The position numbers and the translations under genes are program-made. Under the pieces are notes generated by a model. That model made no database searches. It was not told the origin of the DNA and worked only from the letters and a program-made list of their open reading frames with translations. A DNA stretch of 12,768 nucleotides from CAYTMY01 sp964618075 (GTDB lineage: Bacteria; Bacillota; Clostridia; Eubacteriales; Anaerofustaceae), in assembly GCA_964618075.1 (NCBI GenBank), contig CAZTZO010000033.1, positions 1 to 12,768 of the forward strand, in the 5' to 3' direction. Shown here piece by piece: positions 1 through 7,624 of this stretch (position 1 is the stretch's first letter; every line of letters starts with the position of its first letter).

Positions 1-242
1 CGAGAGGACCGGAGCGGACGAACCTCTGGTGTACCGGTTGTCATGCCAATGGCATCGCTGGGTAGCTATGTTCGGATGGGATAAGCACTGAAGGCATCTA
101 AGTGCGAAACCCACCCTAAGATGATATATCCCTCTGTTTTATACAGGAAAGGCCACAGATAGACTATCTGTTTGATAGGTCAGAGGTGTACGCACAGTAA
201 TGTGTTTAGCTGACTGATACTAATCGGCCGAGGGCTTTTAAT
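1..242 (+). rRNA. 23S ribosomal RNA, 3' end (partial)
   Basis: This is the last ~240 nt of large-subunit rRNA. It contains the strongly conserved 3' segments of domain VI: the sarcin-ricin-proximal text (gaggaccggagcgga), gggataagcactgaaggcatctaa, and the closing ctgatactaatcggccgag. The 5' part lies outside the window. The exact 3' end is uncertain by a few bases because the partner strand of the terminal helix is not visible. It is followed by a ~63-nt AT-rich spacer without a tRNA, and then by 5S. Confidence 0.95.
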
Positions 243-305
243 AAGATTTACAAATGACGTTTACTTATGCAGTTTATAATCAGCTCTTCAATAAAAATGT
301 AAAAA

Positions 306-423
306 TCCTCGTGATGATAGCGGTGGAGTCACACCTGTTCCCATACCGAACACAGAAGTTAAGCCCACTTGCGCCGAAGGTACTTGCTTGGAAACGAGCC
401 GGGAGATTAGGGAATCGCGGGGT
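306..423 (+). rRNA. 5S ribosomal RNA
   Basis: This complete 5S rRNA of about 118 nt carries the conserved core (ccataccgaacacagaagtt, then aagcccactt and gccgaaggtactt). The ends were set from terminal helix I: bases 307-314 (cctcgtga) pair with 415-422 (tcgcgggg) through 8 consecutive Watson-Crick or G-U pairs. It lies ~63 nt after 23S in the usual 23S-5S order. A run of seven T follows the 3' strand of the helix directly, so the helix plus the U-tract may also serve as the transcription terminator; no separate hairpin is seen before recJ. Confidence 0.96.
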
Positions 424-457
424 TTTTTTATTTTTTGTTATTTTTAATCTTTATGTA

Positions 458-466
458 TGTTATGAT
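458..466 (+). promoter_or_regulatory. Extended -10 promoter of recJ
   Basis: The sequence TG-T-TATGAT is a perfect TGn extension next to a 5/6 match to TATAAT. The -35 region is weak (TTATTT at 438-443 for a 17-bp spacer). Counting the last T of the -10 as -7 puts +1 at 473, which is the A of the recJ ATG. The site lies in the AT-rich gap between 5S and recJ, so recJ can be transcribed independently of the rRNA operon. Confidence 0.5.
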
Positions 467-472
467 AAAATA

Positions 473-2878
473 ATGGAATATAAGATAATCAAACAACGAT
501 CGAAGCATATAGTCGACAATAAAATCACAGAAGAACTGACAAAGCAATTTTCCATATCTTATTTGTGTGCGCAATATTTGGCTCAAAGGGGGATAATTGC
601 ATTTGACGATGTCGAGCAATATATGCACCCTAATAAAAAATATCTTAATGACCCGTTTATGTTTTCTGATATGCAGCGAAGCGTTGATAGAATAAACGAC
701 GCTATAGACAAGAAAGAAAAAATAGTTATATACGCAGATTACGACTGCGACGGAATATGCGCCGCAGTGATTTTATACAAAGCCTTACATGCTAAAACCG
801 ATAATGTTGAGAGTTTTATTCCGCACAGAATAGACGATGGTTATGGAATGAACATTAAGCGTATAGAGGAGATTGCCTCAAAAGGAGCAAGACTTATTAT
901 TACCGTGGATAACGGTATAACGGCATTGGAGGAAATTGAGGCGGCAAATAAAAACGGAATAGATGTTATAGTAACCGACCATCATGAGCCTCTTGAAAGC
1001 GTTCCAGAGGCGTACTCCATAATAGACCCGAAGCTTGAAAATGAAAGCTATCCCTTTAATGAATTATGCGGAGCGGGAATAGCTTTAAAATTATCACAGG
1101 CACTGGGTATAGAAAGGGATCTATACGATGAATTACTCAGCTTTGCCGCAATAGCCACAATATCAGATGTTATGCCACTCACAGATGAAAACAGAGTAAT
1201 AGTATCAATAGGGATAAACAATCTTAAGCATAATTTAAATAAAGGACTTGTTACCCTTATAAATACAGCAAAGCTCCAGAGCGATAAAATAACAGCCGGA
1301 AATATTTCGTTTCAAATTGCTCCGCGTATCAATGCTTCGGGAAGAATGCAGGACGCATCAATTGCATTTAAGCTTTTCACGAGTAATGATGAAGAGGAGA
1401 TAAAGGAGCTATCTGAAAAGCTTGATTTGCTCAATGAAGAAAGAAAAAATATCGAAACTGATATAGAAGATAAATGCGACGAAATAATAGATAAATATTC
1501 GCTGCTTGAAAATCAAAATGTAATTTTTGTTTCTATCCCCAACGCTCATCAGGGTGTTGTGGGGATTGCTGCGGGGAAAATAACGGAAAAATATCACAGA
1601 CCGTCTGTCGTAGGAGGTCTGAAGGATGGAATAATTACAGCTTCGGCAAGAAGTATTCCGGGGTTTAATATTTTCGAAGCCCTCTATGTAGGAGAAGACC
1701 TTTTTATAAAGTTCGGAGGACATAATCAGGCGGCAGGCTTTACTATAAAAGAAAATGACTTTAACACGCTTGCCGATAGGGTAAACGAAAAAGCCATAAG
1801 CATGGGGATATCTTCATATCTGTTCAGAACGTGCGTCTATGACGTTATTATCACAGAATCCTCCATAACCGATAGAGCCGTAAAAGAAATTGAACAATTT
1901 GCACCGTTCGGTATAAAGAATCCAAGACCTGTTTTTAAGCTTGACGACGTTAGTATAAGGAATATTTCTTACAATGGCAGTAATTCTCAGCACGTAAGGT
2001 GCAATATATTAAGTAAGAGCAATAATATTTCGGCAATAGCATTTTTTGCAACGGATATGTTTGAAAACAGAGATTTCGATAATTGCACATACGATGTTAT
2101 ATTTACACTCTCCATGAATACGTTCAACTCAGCAAGCTATATTCAGGCGGAATTAAAGGATATAAGCGAGCACGTTTCATGTCCTGAAATGTATTATGAA
2201 AGCTTGTATAAGCATTTTAATGCAAATGCGAATACAGCGTTTTGTTATCGCCCCGAAGATGATGAAATAACCAAGGATTGTCCCGAAACGCTTTTATACC
2301 CTTCTGAAAAGCTGTTTATCGTTTACGGCGTTGATATGCTTATGCGAGTAATACGTTATTCATCATATCTATCACAGGAAATAAATATTAATTATTCGAC
2401 TTTTACAAGCTTTGATAAAGCAAAAATAAATTTGCTTGTAAATCCGACAGAGAAAAATTTCGACAACATTTCCCAAGAAATAGTAGTTTTAGACGAACCG
2501 TGCTTCTGCGGTTACGAAAGCAGACTGTATAATGGTATAATGAACAAAAGATTTTTAAAGGCGTCGCGTTATATACCCGATATTTTCATAGACAGGGATT
2601 ATATCGCTTTCATATACAAGAAGCTCAGGATTCTTGAATACCTAAAAAACGATTGGCGTGCGTTTATTGATTTTTTAAACAAAGACAGCGATATGCATGT
2701 TAATTATTTTACCTTCAGGATATGCTTTGATATTATGGTAGAAATGGATATATTAGAATACGAGATAATCGATGATAAAGTATACGTCGATTTTAAACCT
2801 ATAGAGGGTAATATAGATATAAACAAATCCACTGTAATGACAAAAATAAACGGATTTGATTCTAAAAAGGGAGAATGA
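473..2878 (+). CDS. recJ: Single-stranded-DNA-specific exonuclease RecJ
   Basis: RecJ is a cytoplasmic 5'-3' ssDNA exonuclease of the DHH phosphoesterase superfamily, used in RecF-type recombination and repair. The protein has 801 residues, near the size of Bacillus RecJ. The DHH metal-binding motifs are intact: ADYDCDG (88-94), TVDNG (144-148), TDHH (168-171) and CGAGIALK. The DHHA1 part is marked by PRINASGRM and by FGGHNQAAGF near residue 415. The last ~230 residues form the divergent Firmicute RecJ C-terminal domain. The frame stays open upstream to 254, but that part runs across 5S rRNA, so MEYKIIK at 473 is taken as the start. There is no SD before this ATG. apt begins one base after the stop, so the two genes are probably one operon. 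Confidence 0.95.
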   Translation: MEYKIIKQRSKHIVDNKITEELTKQFSISYLCAQYLAQRGIIAFDDVEQYMHPNKKYLNDPFMFSDMQRSVDRINDAIDKKEKIVIYADYDCDGICAAVILYKALHAKTDNVESFIPHRIDDGYGMNIKRIEEIASKGARLIITVDNGITALEEIEAANKNGIDVIVTDHHEPLESVPEAYSIIDPKLENESYPFNELCGAGIALKLSQALGIERDLYDELLSFAAIATISDVMPLTDENRVIVSIGINNLKHNLNKGLVTLINTAKLQSDKITAGNISFQIAPRINASGRMQDASIAFKLFTSNDEEEIKELSEKLDLLNEERKNIETDIEDKCDEIIDKYSLLENQNVIFVSIPNAHQGVVGIAAGKITEKYHRPSVVGGLKDGIITASARSIPGFNIFEALYVGEDLFIKFGGHNQAAGFTIKENDFNTLADRVNEKAISMGISSYLFRTCVYDVIITESSITDRAVKEIEQFAPFGIKNPRPVFKLDDVSIRNISYNGSNSQHVRCNILSKSNNISAIAFFATDMFENRDFDNCTYDVIFTLSMNTFNSASYIQAELKDISEHVSCPEMYYESLYKHFNANANTAFCYRPEDDEITKDCPETLLYPSEKLFIVYGVDMLMRVIRYSSYLSQEININYSTFTSFDKAKINLLVNPTEKNFDNISQEIVVLDEPCFCGYESRLYNGIMNKRFLKASRYIPDIFIDRDYIAFIYKKLRILEYLKNDWRAFIDFLNKDSDMHVNYFTFRICFDIMVEMDILEYEIIDDKVYVDFKPIEGNIDINKSTVMTKINGFDSKKGE

Positions 2879-2879
2879 T

Positions 2880-3395
2880 ATGGATATTAAAAGTAAAATC
2901 AGAGTCATCGAGGATTTTCCCGAGCCTGGGATAAGCTATAAGGACATTACGACACTTATAAAGGACAAAGAAGCGTTTACCTATGCTGTTGATCTCATGG
3001 CAGGCGCAGTTCATGCAAAGCCGGATATGGTTGCAGGTATAGAAGCGAGGGGTTTTATCTTTGCTTCGGCGCTTGCATATAAATTAGGAGTTGGATTTGT
3101 GCCGCTTAGAAAAGCAGGCAAGCTGCCGGCCGAAACATTGGGCTGTAGATATAATACAGAGTATGGCGGTGATGAAATGCAAATACACACTGACGCGATA
3201 ACCAAAGAGACAAAAGTGATTATAGTTGACGATTTGATAGCTACAGGGGGCACTCTTAAATGCGCCTGCGAGCTTATCGAAGGTCTTAAAGGAAGTGTAA
3301 AGCAAATATTGACTCTAATTGAGCTAACTGATTTTAATGCACGCTCACTTCTTTCTTCTTATGATATTACTACTTTTATTAAGTATAAACATTAA
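2880..3395 (+). CDS. apt: Adenine phosphoribosyltransferase
   Basis: Apt converts adenine and PRPP to AMP and pyrophosphate in purine salvage, in the cytoplasm. The 171 residues match the usual family length (~170). Diagnostic segments are DFPEPGISYKDIT near the N-terminus, VAGIEARGFIFASALAYKLG, VPLRKAGKLP, and the PRPP-binding loop VIIVDDLIATGGT. The start is ATG 2880, preceded by AGGGAG (2868-2873) with 6-nt spacing; an upstream ATT-like extension inside recJ is not used. It follows the recJ stop by one base, which suggests translational coupling. recJ-apt linkage is common in Firmicutes, where relA often follows; here a terminator follows instead. Confidence 0.97.
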   Translation: MDIKSKIRVIEDFPEPGISYKDITTLIKDKEAFTYAVDLMAGAVHAKPDMVAGIEARGFIFASALAYKLGVGFVPLRKAGKLPAETLGCRYNTEYGGDEMQIHTDAITKETKVIIVDDLIATGGTLKCACELIEGLKGSVKQILTLIELTDFNARSLLSSYDITTFIKYKH

Positions 3396-3442
3396 TAAGT
3401 ATGATGTCGTATAATACTCGAATGTATAATAGAGTTTCATCT

Positions 3443-3478
3443 AAATAAGAGCATACAAATATGTAAGCTCTTATTTTT
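3443..3478 (+). terminator. Intrinsic terminator after recJ-apt
   Basis: A 10-bp perfect stem, AAATAAGAGC (3443-3452) with GCTCTTATTT (3467-3476), encloses a 14-nt loop and runs into TTTTT. It lies 48 nt after the apt stop and faces the convergent PspC gene. On the minus strand the stem is followed by a weaker T-rich stretch, so it may also stop leftward transcription. Confidence 0.85.
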
Positions 3479-3517
3479 GATATAAACAGCATTTTTTGGC
3501 GTTTTTTGCTTCAATTG

Positions 3518-3739
3518 CTAATCGACTTTATAATTGGTATGGCCTATCTCATTCTTTTCCGGCATAATGAAAGCGAGCACCACATAAATGATAACTCCCG
3601 GAAATACCGTTGTAAACATAGTCAACAACACGTAAATCAATCTGACGATATTAACGTTGAAACCAAAATATTCCGATAGTCCGCTGAGTACTCCGGTGAT
3701 AACACCCGTTTCCTTATTTCTGTATAATTTCTTTTTCAT
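3518..3739 (-). CDS. Small PspC-domain membrane protein
   Basis: This 73-residue protein is essentially a single PspC domain (PF04024). It has the signature KKLYRNKETGVITGVLSGLSEY (with its conserved GV..G...YF core) followed by NVNIVRLIYVLLTMF, then a second hydrophobic stretch and the typical exit IMPEK. Two hydrophobic segments at about residues 29-42 and 44-60 suggest a membrane hairpin. PspC domains belong to envelope-stress (phage-shock-type) responses in many bacteria, but solitary short PspC proteins in Firmicutes are mostly uncharacterised, so the role here is inferred only from the domain. The gene is monocistronic, leftward, convergent with apt and divergent from arcA. Its SD is weak (AGAG about 9 nt upstream of the ATG). 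Confidence 0.88.
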   Translation of the reverse strand: MKKKLYRNKETGVITGVLSGLSEYFGFNVNIVRLIYVLLTMFTTVFPGVIIYVVLAFIMPEKNEIGHTNYKVD

Positions 3740-3785
3740 TTACTTCAACTCTTTTCTCAATTAATAACTTTAGGTCATTGTATGC

Positions 3786-3824
3786 ATGCTTTATTAACTC
3801 ATAATTACCGTTATATTAAAGCAT
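3786..3824. repeat. Spaced inverted repeat in pspC-arcA intergenic region
   Basis: ATGCTTTA (3786-3793) and TAAAGCAT (3817-3824) form perfect 8-bp half-sites separated by 23 bp. Half-site centres are 31 bp apart, about three helical turns, so they lie on the same DNA face. They sit just upstream of the arcA promoter and could be a regulator-binding site. The sequence does not clearly match an ArgR box, and the region is AT-rich, so chance is possible. Confidence 0.3.
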
Positions 3825-3832
3825 TGTTAAGT

Positions 3833-3860
3833 TTGCGAAAGTGTTGTCTTGTGTTATAAT
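3833..3860 (+). promoter_or_regulatory. Promoter of arcA-arcB (extended -10)
   Basis: The -10 box is a consensus TATAAT (3855-3860) with TGn extension (3852-3854). A weak -35 (TTGCGA, 3833-3838) lies 16 bp upstream. The predicted +1 is about 3867, just before the SD of arcA, which gives a leader of only ~15 nt. Confidence 0.6.
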
Positions 3861-3867
3861 AAAAAAT

Positions 3868-3884
3868 CAGAGGTCATTGTTTTG
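3868..3884 (+). promoter_or_regulatory. SD and TTG start that fix the arcA N-terminus
   Basis: cAGAGG (3868-3873) is spaced 8 nt from TTG (3882-3884). The in-frame ATG at 3849 overlaps the -10 box and lies upstream of the predicted +1, so it cannot be the start from this promoter. Confidence 0.75.
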
Positions 3885-5069
3885 GAAGAAAAAATAAATG
3901 TTTTCAGCGAAATAGGTGTATTAAAAAGTGTAGTTCTGCACAGACCGTCATGGGAGCTTGCGACTATAACCCCCGACGTTTTACAGGAGGTTTTGTTTGA
4001 GGATATACCATGGATGAAAAAAATGCGTCTTGAGCATAACTGCTTTGCAAATACTTTGAGAGGCAACGGTGTAAACGTGGTATATCTCGAAGATATGCTT
4101 ACAGAGCTTTTTAAAAAGGAAGAAGCAAAACGATTTGTGTGTGATTATATTTGCAATGAAGAGCTAAGCGGCTGTGACTATGCGATGCAGGTAAAGGAAT
4201 TTCTTTATGATAAAAGCGGAAATGAATTTCTAAAATATGTACTCGGCGGAATAGATACCGAGGATATGAATCAGGCAAAAGAACCCTACAGAGTATATCT
4301 TAATTCAATACCCAACCTGTACTTTACGCGTGATATGGCAGCTGTCGCCGGCGAAAAAATGATTATAAGCGTTCCGTATACAAGGGTTCGTTTTAGAGAA
4401 AGTGTGCTTCAGCAAGCATTGTTATTAAACGCTTATTATGTAGATAAAGATGCGTATTATGACAGAAGCATTGCTTCCTATAATTTAGAATGCGGAGATG
4501 TTCTCGTTTTAAACGAAGAAACGTTGTGTGTAGGTGTTTCAGAACGCACATCTTTTGAGGCAGTAAAAGTGTTGGCACAAAGATTGTTTAAATCGGAATC
4601 GTCCTTCAAACAGGTTCTTGCGGTTGAAATTCCGCAGGTAAGAAGCTGTATGCATTTGGATACAGTTTTTACAATGATTGATTACAACAAATTTGTGGTT
4701 TATCCCGGTATCATAGACAGCCTTAAGCTTACATTGCTTTCAAAGGGGCAAAACGGTATTGATTACCACGCCGAGGACGATTTACATAAGGCCTTGGAAA
4801 AGGTAATGAAAGCGGATTATATAAAGCTTATTGCCAGCGGAGGAACAAACCCACGATATTCTGCCAGAGAACAGTGGAACGACAGCACAAATACTCTTGC
4901 ACTTGCTCCGGGAAGTGTGATAACCTATGACAGAAATGAAATAACGAACGAGCTGTTGGATAAAGAGGGGATAAAGGTATCAACAATTCCAGGCAGTGAG
5001 CTTGTAAGAGGCAGAGGCGGTCCGAGATGTATGAGTATGCCTTTATATCGAGAAAGAGTAAAACAATAA
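3882..5069 (+). CDS. arcA: Arginine deiminase
   Basis: ArcA hydrolyses L-arginine to L-citrulline and ammonia, the first step of the arginine deiminase (ADI) pathway, which yields ATP and raises pH in fermenting bacteria. The protein of 395 residues (TTG start) is close to the family's ~400-415. Guanidino-modifying-enzyme motifs are present: LHRPSWEL (19-26), FTRD with Asp151, LECGD with Glu203 and Asp206, MHLDT with His258 and Asp260, and the C-terminal GRGGPRCMSMPL with nucleophile Cys383. The second motif is usually EGGD; here the residue after Glu is Cys204, a mild oddity beside the active site. arcB begins 11 bases after the stop and its SD overlaps the stop codon, so the two genes are cotranscribed. 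Confidence 0.96.
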   Translation: MEEKINVFSEIGVLKSVVLHRPSWELATITPDVLQEVLFEDIPWMKKMRLEHNCFANTLRGNGVNVVYLEDMLTELFKKEEAKRFVCDYICNEELSGCDYAMQVKEFLYDKSGNEFLKYVLGGIDTEDMNQAKEPYRVYLNSIPNLYFTRDMAAVAGEKMIISVPYTRVRFRESVLQQALLLNAYYVDKDAYYDRSIASYNLECGDVLVLNEETLCVGVSERTSFEAVKVLAQRLFKSESSFKQVLAVEIPQVRSCMHLDTVFTMIDYNKFVVYPGIIDSLKLTLLSKGQNGIDYHAEDDLHKALEKVMKADYIKLIASGGTNPRYSAREQWNDSTNTLALAPGSVITYDRNEITNELLDKEGIKVSTIPGSELVRGRGGPRCMSMPLYRERVKQ

Positions 5070-5080
5070 GGAGAAATATA

Positions 5081-6064
5081 ATGGGAATATTGACGAATCG
5101 CAGCTTTCTTACACTGCTTGATTATACACAGGAAGAAATAAAATATTTACTGGATTTTGCCTTTGAGCTTAAAGAAAAGAAGCATGCCGGTAAAAGAGAC
5201 TTGCTTTTGAGCGGAAAAAACGTTGTTTTGTTGTTTGAGAAGACCTCCACACGTACTCGCTGCGCTTTTGAGGTCGCCGCATATGACGAGGGAGCGAATG
5301 TAACCTTTCTTACAAACAGTCAAATGGGAGAGAAGGAATCCTTAGAGGATACCGCCTGTGTGCTGGGTAGAATGTACGACGGTATAGAGTTCCGCGGATA
5401 TAAGCAGGAAACGGTAGAGATGCTTTCGAAATACTCGAAAGTGCCTGTCTGGAACGGACTCACAGACAAATATCATCCTACACAGGCTCTTGCGGATATT
5501 ATGACGATGCTTGAAAACAGCGATAAGCCCTTCAACGATATGAAGCTCACCTTTTTAGGAGACGCGCACAATAACGTGGCAAATTCGCTTATGATAATAT
5601 GCGCAAAGCTGGGAATGCAATACTGCGCAATAGCCCCTAAGGAGCTTTTCCCCGACAAAGCATTGACAGAGCAAATGTCCTTGCTTGCCGATAATAACAA
5701 TGGAAAAATAACAATTACCGACGATACTAACGCCGTTATCGGTTCAGACGCTTTGTATACGGACGTATGGGTGTCTATGGGAGAAGGCGATAAGTTCGCT
5801 GAAAGAATAAAAATGCTTGAAGGATATAGGGTTACAAGCGAGCTGATGAAGGCTACAGGAAATAAAGATGTTATTTTCCTCCACTGCCTGCCATCCTTCC
5901 ACGACCTTAATACGACAACAGGCAAAAAGATATTCGAGCAATTTGGTATAAAAGAAATGGAAGTGTCAGACGAGGTCTTTAGAAGTGAGTCTTCAAAGGT
6001 TTTTGATGAAGCTGAAAACAGACTTCATACAATAAAGGCTGTGATGTGTGCTACACTTGTATAA
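5081..6064 (+). CDS. arcB: Ornithine carbamoyltransferase
   Basis: This enzyme interconverts citrulline plus phosphate with ornithine plus carbamoyl phosphate. Placement behind arcA points to the catabolic (ArcB) role, although anabolic ArgF proteins share all visible motifs, so the name rests on context. It has 327 residues. Carbamoyl-phosphate motif STRTR spans 56-60, HPTQ 132-135 and FLGDAHNNVANS 158-169; the ornithine-binding loop is SMG (232-234) and HCLPSFHD covers 268-275 with the expected cysteine. The start is ATG 5081, with AAGGAG (5068-5073) at 7-nt spacing overlapping the arcA TAA; the longer reading inside arcA is rejected. A strong terminator follows, so the operon ends without arcC (carbamate kinase) or arcD (antiporter). 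Confidence 0.95.
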   Translation: MGILTNRSFLTLLDYTQEEIKYLLDFAFELKEKKHAGKRDLLLSGKNVVLLFEKTSTRTRCAFEVAAYDEGANVTFLTNSQMGEKESLEDTACVLGRMYDGIEFRGYKQETVEMLSKYSKVPVWNGLTDKYHPTQALADIMTMLENSDKPFNDMKLTFLGDAHNNVANSLMIICAKLGMQYCAIAPKELFPDKALTEQMSLLADNNNGKITITDDTNAVIGSDALYTDVWVSMGEGDKFAERIKMLEGYRVTSELMKATGNKDVIFLHCLPSFHDLNTTTGKKIFEQFGIKEMEVSDEVFRSESSKVFDEAENRLHTIKAVMCATLV

Positions 6065-6072
6065 ACACAAAT

Positions 6073-6107
6073 AAAGATGACGGCGTAAAAAGCGCCGTCA
6101 TCTTTTT
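6073..6107. terminator. Bidirectional intrinsic terminator between arcB and bactofilin gene
   Basis: A 13-bp perfect stem (6073-6085 with 6093-6105, aaagatgacggcg and its complement) encloses a 7-nt loop and is followed by T on the plus strand. On the minus strand the stem runs into TTTATTTG. It sits between the converging arcB (stop 6064) and bactofilin (stop 6118) genes and can serve both. Confidence 0.92.
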
Positions 6108-6117
6108 AACTTAAACG

Positions 6118-6519
6118 TCAGTCTATAGCATTTAATATCTCGTTTATACTCGGATCCTCTTGGGTCTCTTCGTACGTTTTGCAGTTGCCGATAAGTATGG
6201 CGCCCTCATCAATAATTATTGTTTTTATTTCGGGATTACCGACGACCTTCCCTGTTGATAGTATCTTGAGCTGCTCGCATTTAATATCGCCTTCCACTGT
6301 TCCGATAACGTGAACCGACTGAGCCTTTATCATGCCCGTGATAAGAGCGTTCCTGCCCACTATAAGGTTTCCTGATATGTTGATATTCCCCTTGAAATTA
6401 CCCTCATACCTTATAGAACCGCCGGCAGTAATATCACCGATAAAAACGACCTCGCTGCTTACGATACTGTCTACCTGTTCATAATTTACTCTGTTAGCTG
6501 CCTGTACTTTGTTTTTCAT
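6118..6519 (-). CDS. Bactofilin (polymer-forming cytoskeletal protein)
   Basis: Bactofilins (PF04519) self-assemble without nucleotide into filaments lining the membrane and help place cell-wall enzymes. This protein has 133 residues. A short polar N-terminus is followed by VVFIGDITAGGSIRYEGNFKG, and then by short repeats with glycine turns (GNISG-, GRNALITG-, GTVEGDI-, STGKVVGN-). These build the right-handed beta-helix, residues ~22-112, and a disordered acidic tail follows. The gene starts 10 bases after the stop of the M23 peptidase gene, with no good SD of its own, which suggests coupled translation. Bactofilin next to a LytM-type M23 peptidase is a known pairing linked to cell shape, so the two probably work together. 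Confidence 0.93.
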   Translation of the reverse strand: MKNKVQAANRVNYEQVDSIVSSEVVFIGDITAGGSIRYEGNFKGNINISGNLIVGRNALITGMIKAQSVHVIGTVEGDIKCEQLKILSTGKVVGNPEIKTIIIDEGAILIGNCKTYEETQEDPSINEILNAID

Positions 6520-6529
6520 AGTCTGTTTT

Positions 6530-7576
6530 CTACTCCGTTGGTAAATAATCTGATGGTAAAAATGGTTCTGGATCTATGTAAGTTCCGTTAAGAATTACCG
6601 AATAATGCAAGTGGTTGCCCGTTGAATAGCCTGTAGAACCGACGTAACCGATAAGATCACCGCCGTTAACTAAGTCTCCCACATTACAGGCGACCTGACT
6701 CATATGTCCGTAAAGAGTTTGATAGCCGTTTCCATGATTTATTATAACGCAGTTGCCGTATTCGCTGTACCATCCGGCTGTAGTAACCGTTCCTCTTGCT
6801 GAAGCGTATATATGCGTTCCGTAAGGAGCAGCCAAATCCATTCCGCTGTGAAATTCAACTCGTGGATATACCCTGTATCCGAAATAGTCTGATACATTAT
6901 AGGTTCCTTTTTCTATCGGCAAGAGCTTTGGGGTACAGTTCATAGCGTCGTCGTATGCCTGTACGGTATTGCTTATCTCATTATACTTGTCCTGCTGCGC
7001 CTCAATGCTTGTATCGATTTTTGTGAGCGTTTGTTTTATAGACGCCAGATCCCCGGAAATATCGAAATCCTGCATATTGTTACTTGCAACGTAGTAGTTC
7101 ATATACGCGTCGCCGTCTCCGCCTACCGAGCTGGTTTGAATATTCATTTCTTCAAGCTTAGCGTTTACTTCCTGAAGATACAAATCATTTTGCACATCTG
7201 AGGTATTGTTGTTGATTATAGTCATAATCTTCGTTTCGAGAAGATCCAGATATATCAATTTTTCCTCAACCTTTTTCGATAGCTCACTCATGTCATAAAG
7301 CTGAACCTGTTGTTGCTTGTTTATCGACTGAAGCGAGACCAAATCCTGCTTGCTTTTATTGTAAGCGGCAAGCAGACCTGCATACGAAACTACCAAAAGC
7401 ACGACCGCAACAAGAAATATTCCGATGAGGAATATAAAATTCTTTACCCAAAAGTCCGATATTGTAAATCGTTTTGTTCTGCCTGAGGTATTGGGAGCAA
7501 CGATAAATGTGTAACTTTTTTTGTAAGCGTCTTTTGCTTTATCAAAGCCGTTGACGTCTTTTTTCTTAAATACCAA
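6530..7576 (-). CDS. Membrane-anchored M23 (LytM) peptidoglycan endopeptidase
   Basis: This is a probable zinc endopeptidase cutting peptide crosslinks of peptidoglycan at the outer membrane face. The 348-residue protein has a cytoplasmic N-terminus (1-45) and one transmembrane helix (~46-72). A coiled-coil/linker region (~75-215) with heptad-like stretches follows, and then the M23 domain (~225-340). The zinc site is complete: HSGMD gives His243 and Asp247, and HLH gives His324. His291 (YGHM) and His322 are also present, so the domain should be active. The start is taken as TTG 7576, because GAAGG at 7590-7586 is 9 nt away; the TTG at 7582 is only 3 nt from it. The bactofilin gene follows in the same operon. 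Confidence 0.94.
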   Translation of the reverse strand: MVFKKKDVNGFDKAKDAYKKSYTFIVAPNTSGRTKRFTISDFWVKNFIFLIGIFLVAVVLLVVSYAGLLAAYNKSKQDLVSLQSINKQQQVQLYDMSELSKKVEEKLIYLDLLETKIMTIINNNTSDVQNDLYLQEVNAKLEEMNIQTSSVGGDGDAYMNYYVASNNMQDFDISGDLASIKQTLTKIDTSIEAQQDKYNEISNTVQAYDDAMNCTPKLLPIEKGTYNVSDYFGYRVYPRVEFHSGMDLAAPYGTHIYASARGTVTTAGWYSEYGNCVIINHGNGYQTLYGHMSQVACNVGDLVNGGDLIGYVGSTGYSTGNHLHYSVILNGTYIDPEPFLPSDYLPTE

Positions 7577-7590
7577 AATCAAACACCTTC
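7574..7590 (-). promoter_or_regulatory. SD deciding the M23 gene TTG start
   Basis: On the minus strand GAAGG (7590-7586) lies 9 nt from TTG 7576-7574 and only 3 nt from TTG 7582-7580. The second TTG is therefore favoured, giving MVFKKKDVNG. An ATG at 7592 opens only a 9-codon frame. Confidence 0.65.
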
Positions 7591-7599
7591 ATCTTGTTC

Positions 7600-7624
7600 G
7601 CATATAGTATATTATACTATATGC
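7600..7624. repeat. Perfect 25-bp palindrome over the M23/bactofilin -10 box
   Basis: GCATATAGTAT (7600-7610) and ATACTATATGC (7614-7624) are exact inverted 11-mers with a 3-nt centre. The palindrome covers the -10 hexamer of the minus-strand promoter. This arrangement fits an operator whose occupation would block RNA polymerase, although the low GC content must be kept in mind. Confidence 0.6.

Noticed and set aside
254..472. Upstream extension of the recJ frame (73 more residues)
   Set aside because: It runs through the 23S-5S spacer and the whole 5S rRNA gene; the extra residues do not resemble a RecJ N-terminus.
3410..3430. Two TATAAT hexamers after apt
   Set aside because: No acceptable -35 for either and no gene follows on that strand before the terminator; expected by chance in AT-rich DNA.
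5473..5941. Minus-strand open frames (150 and 65 codons) opposite arcB
   Set aside because: arcB is unambiguous on the plus strand, and these frames have no recognisable motif or SD.
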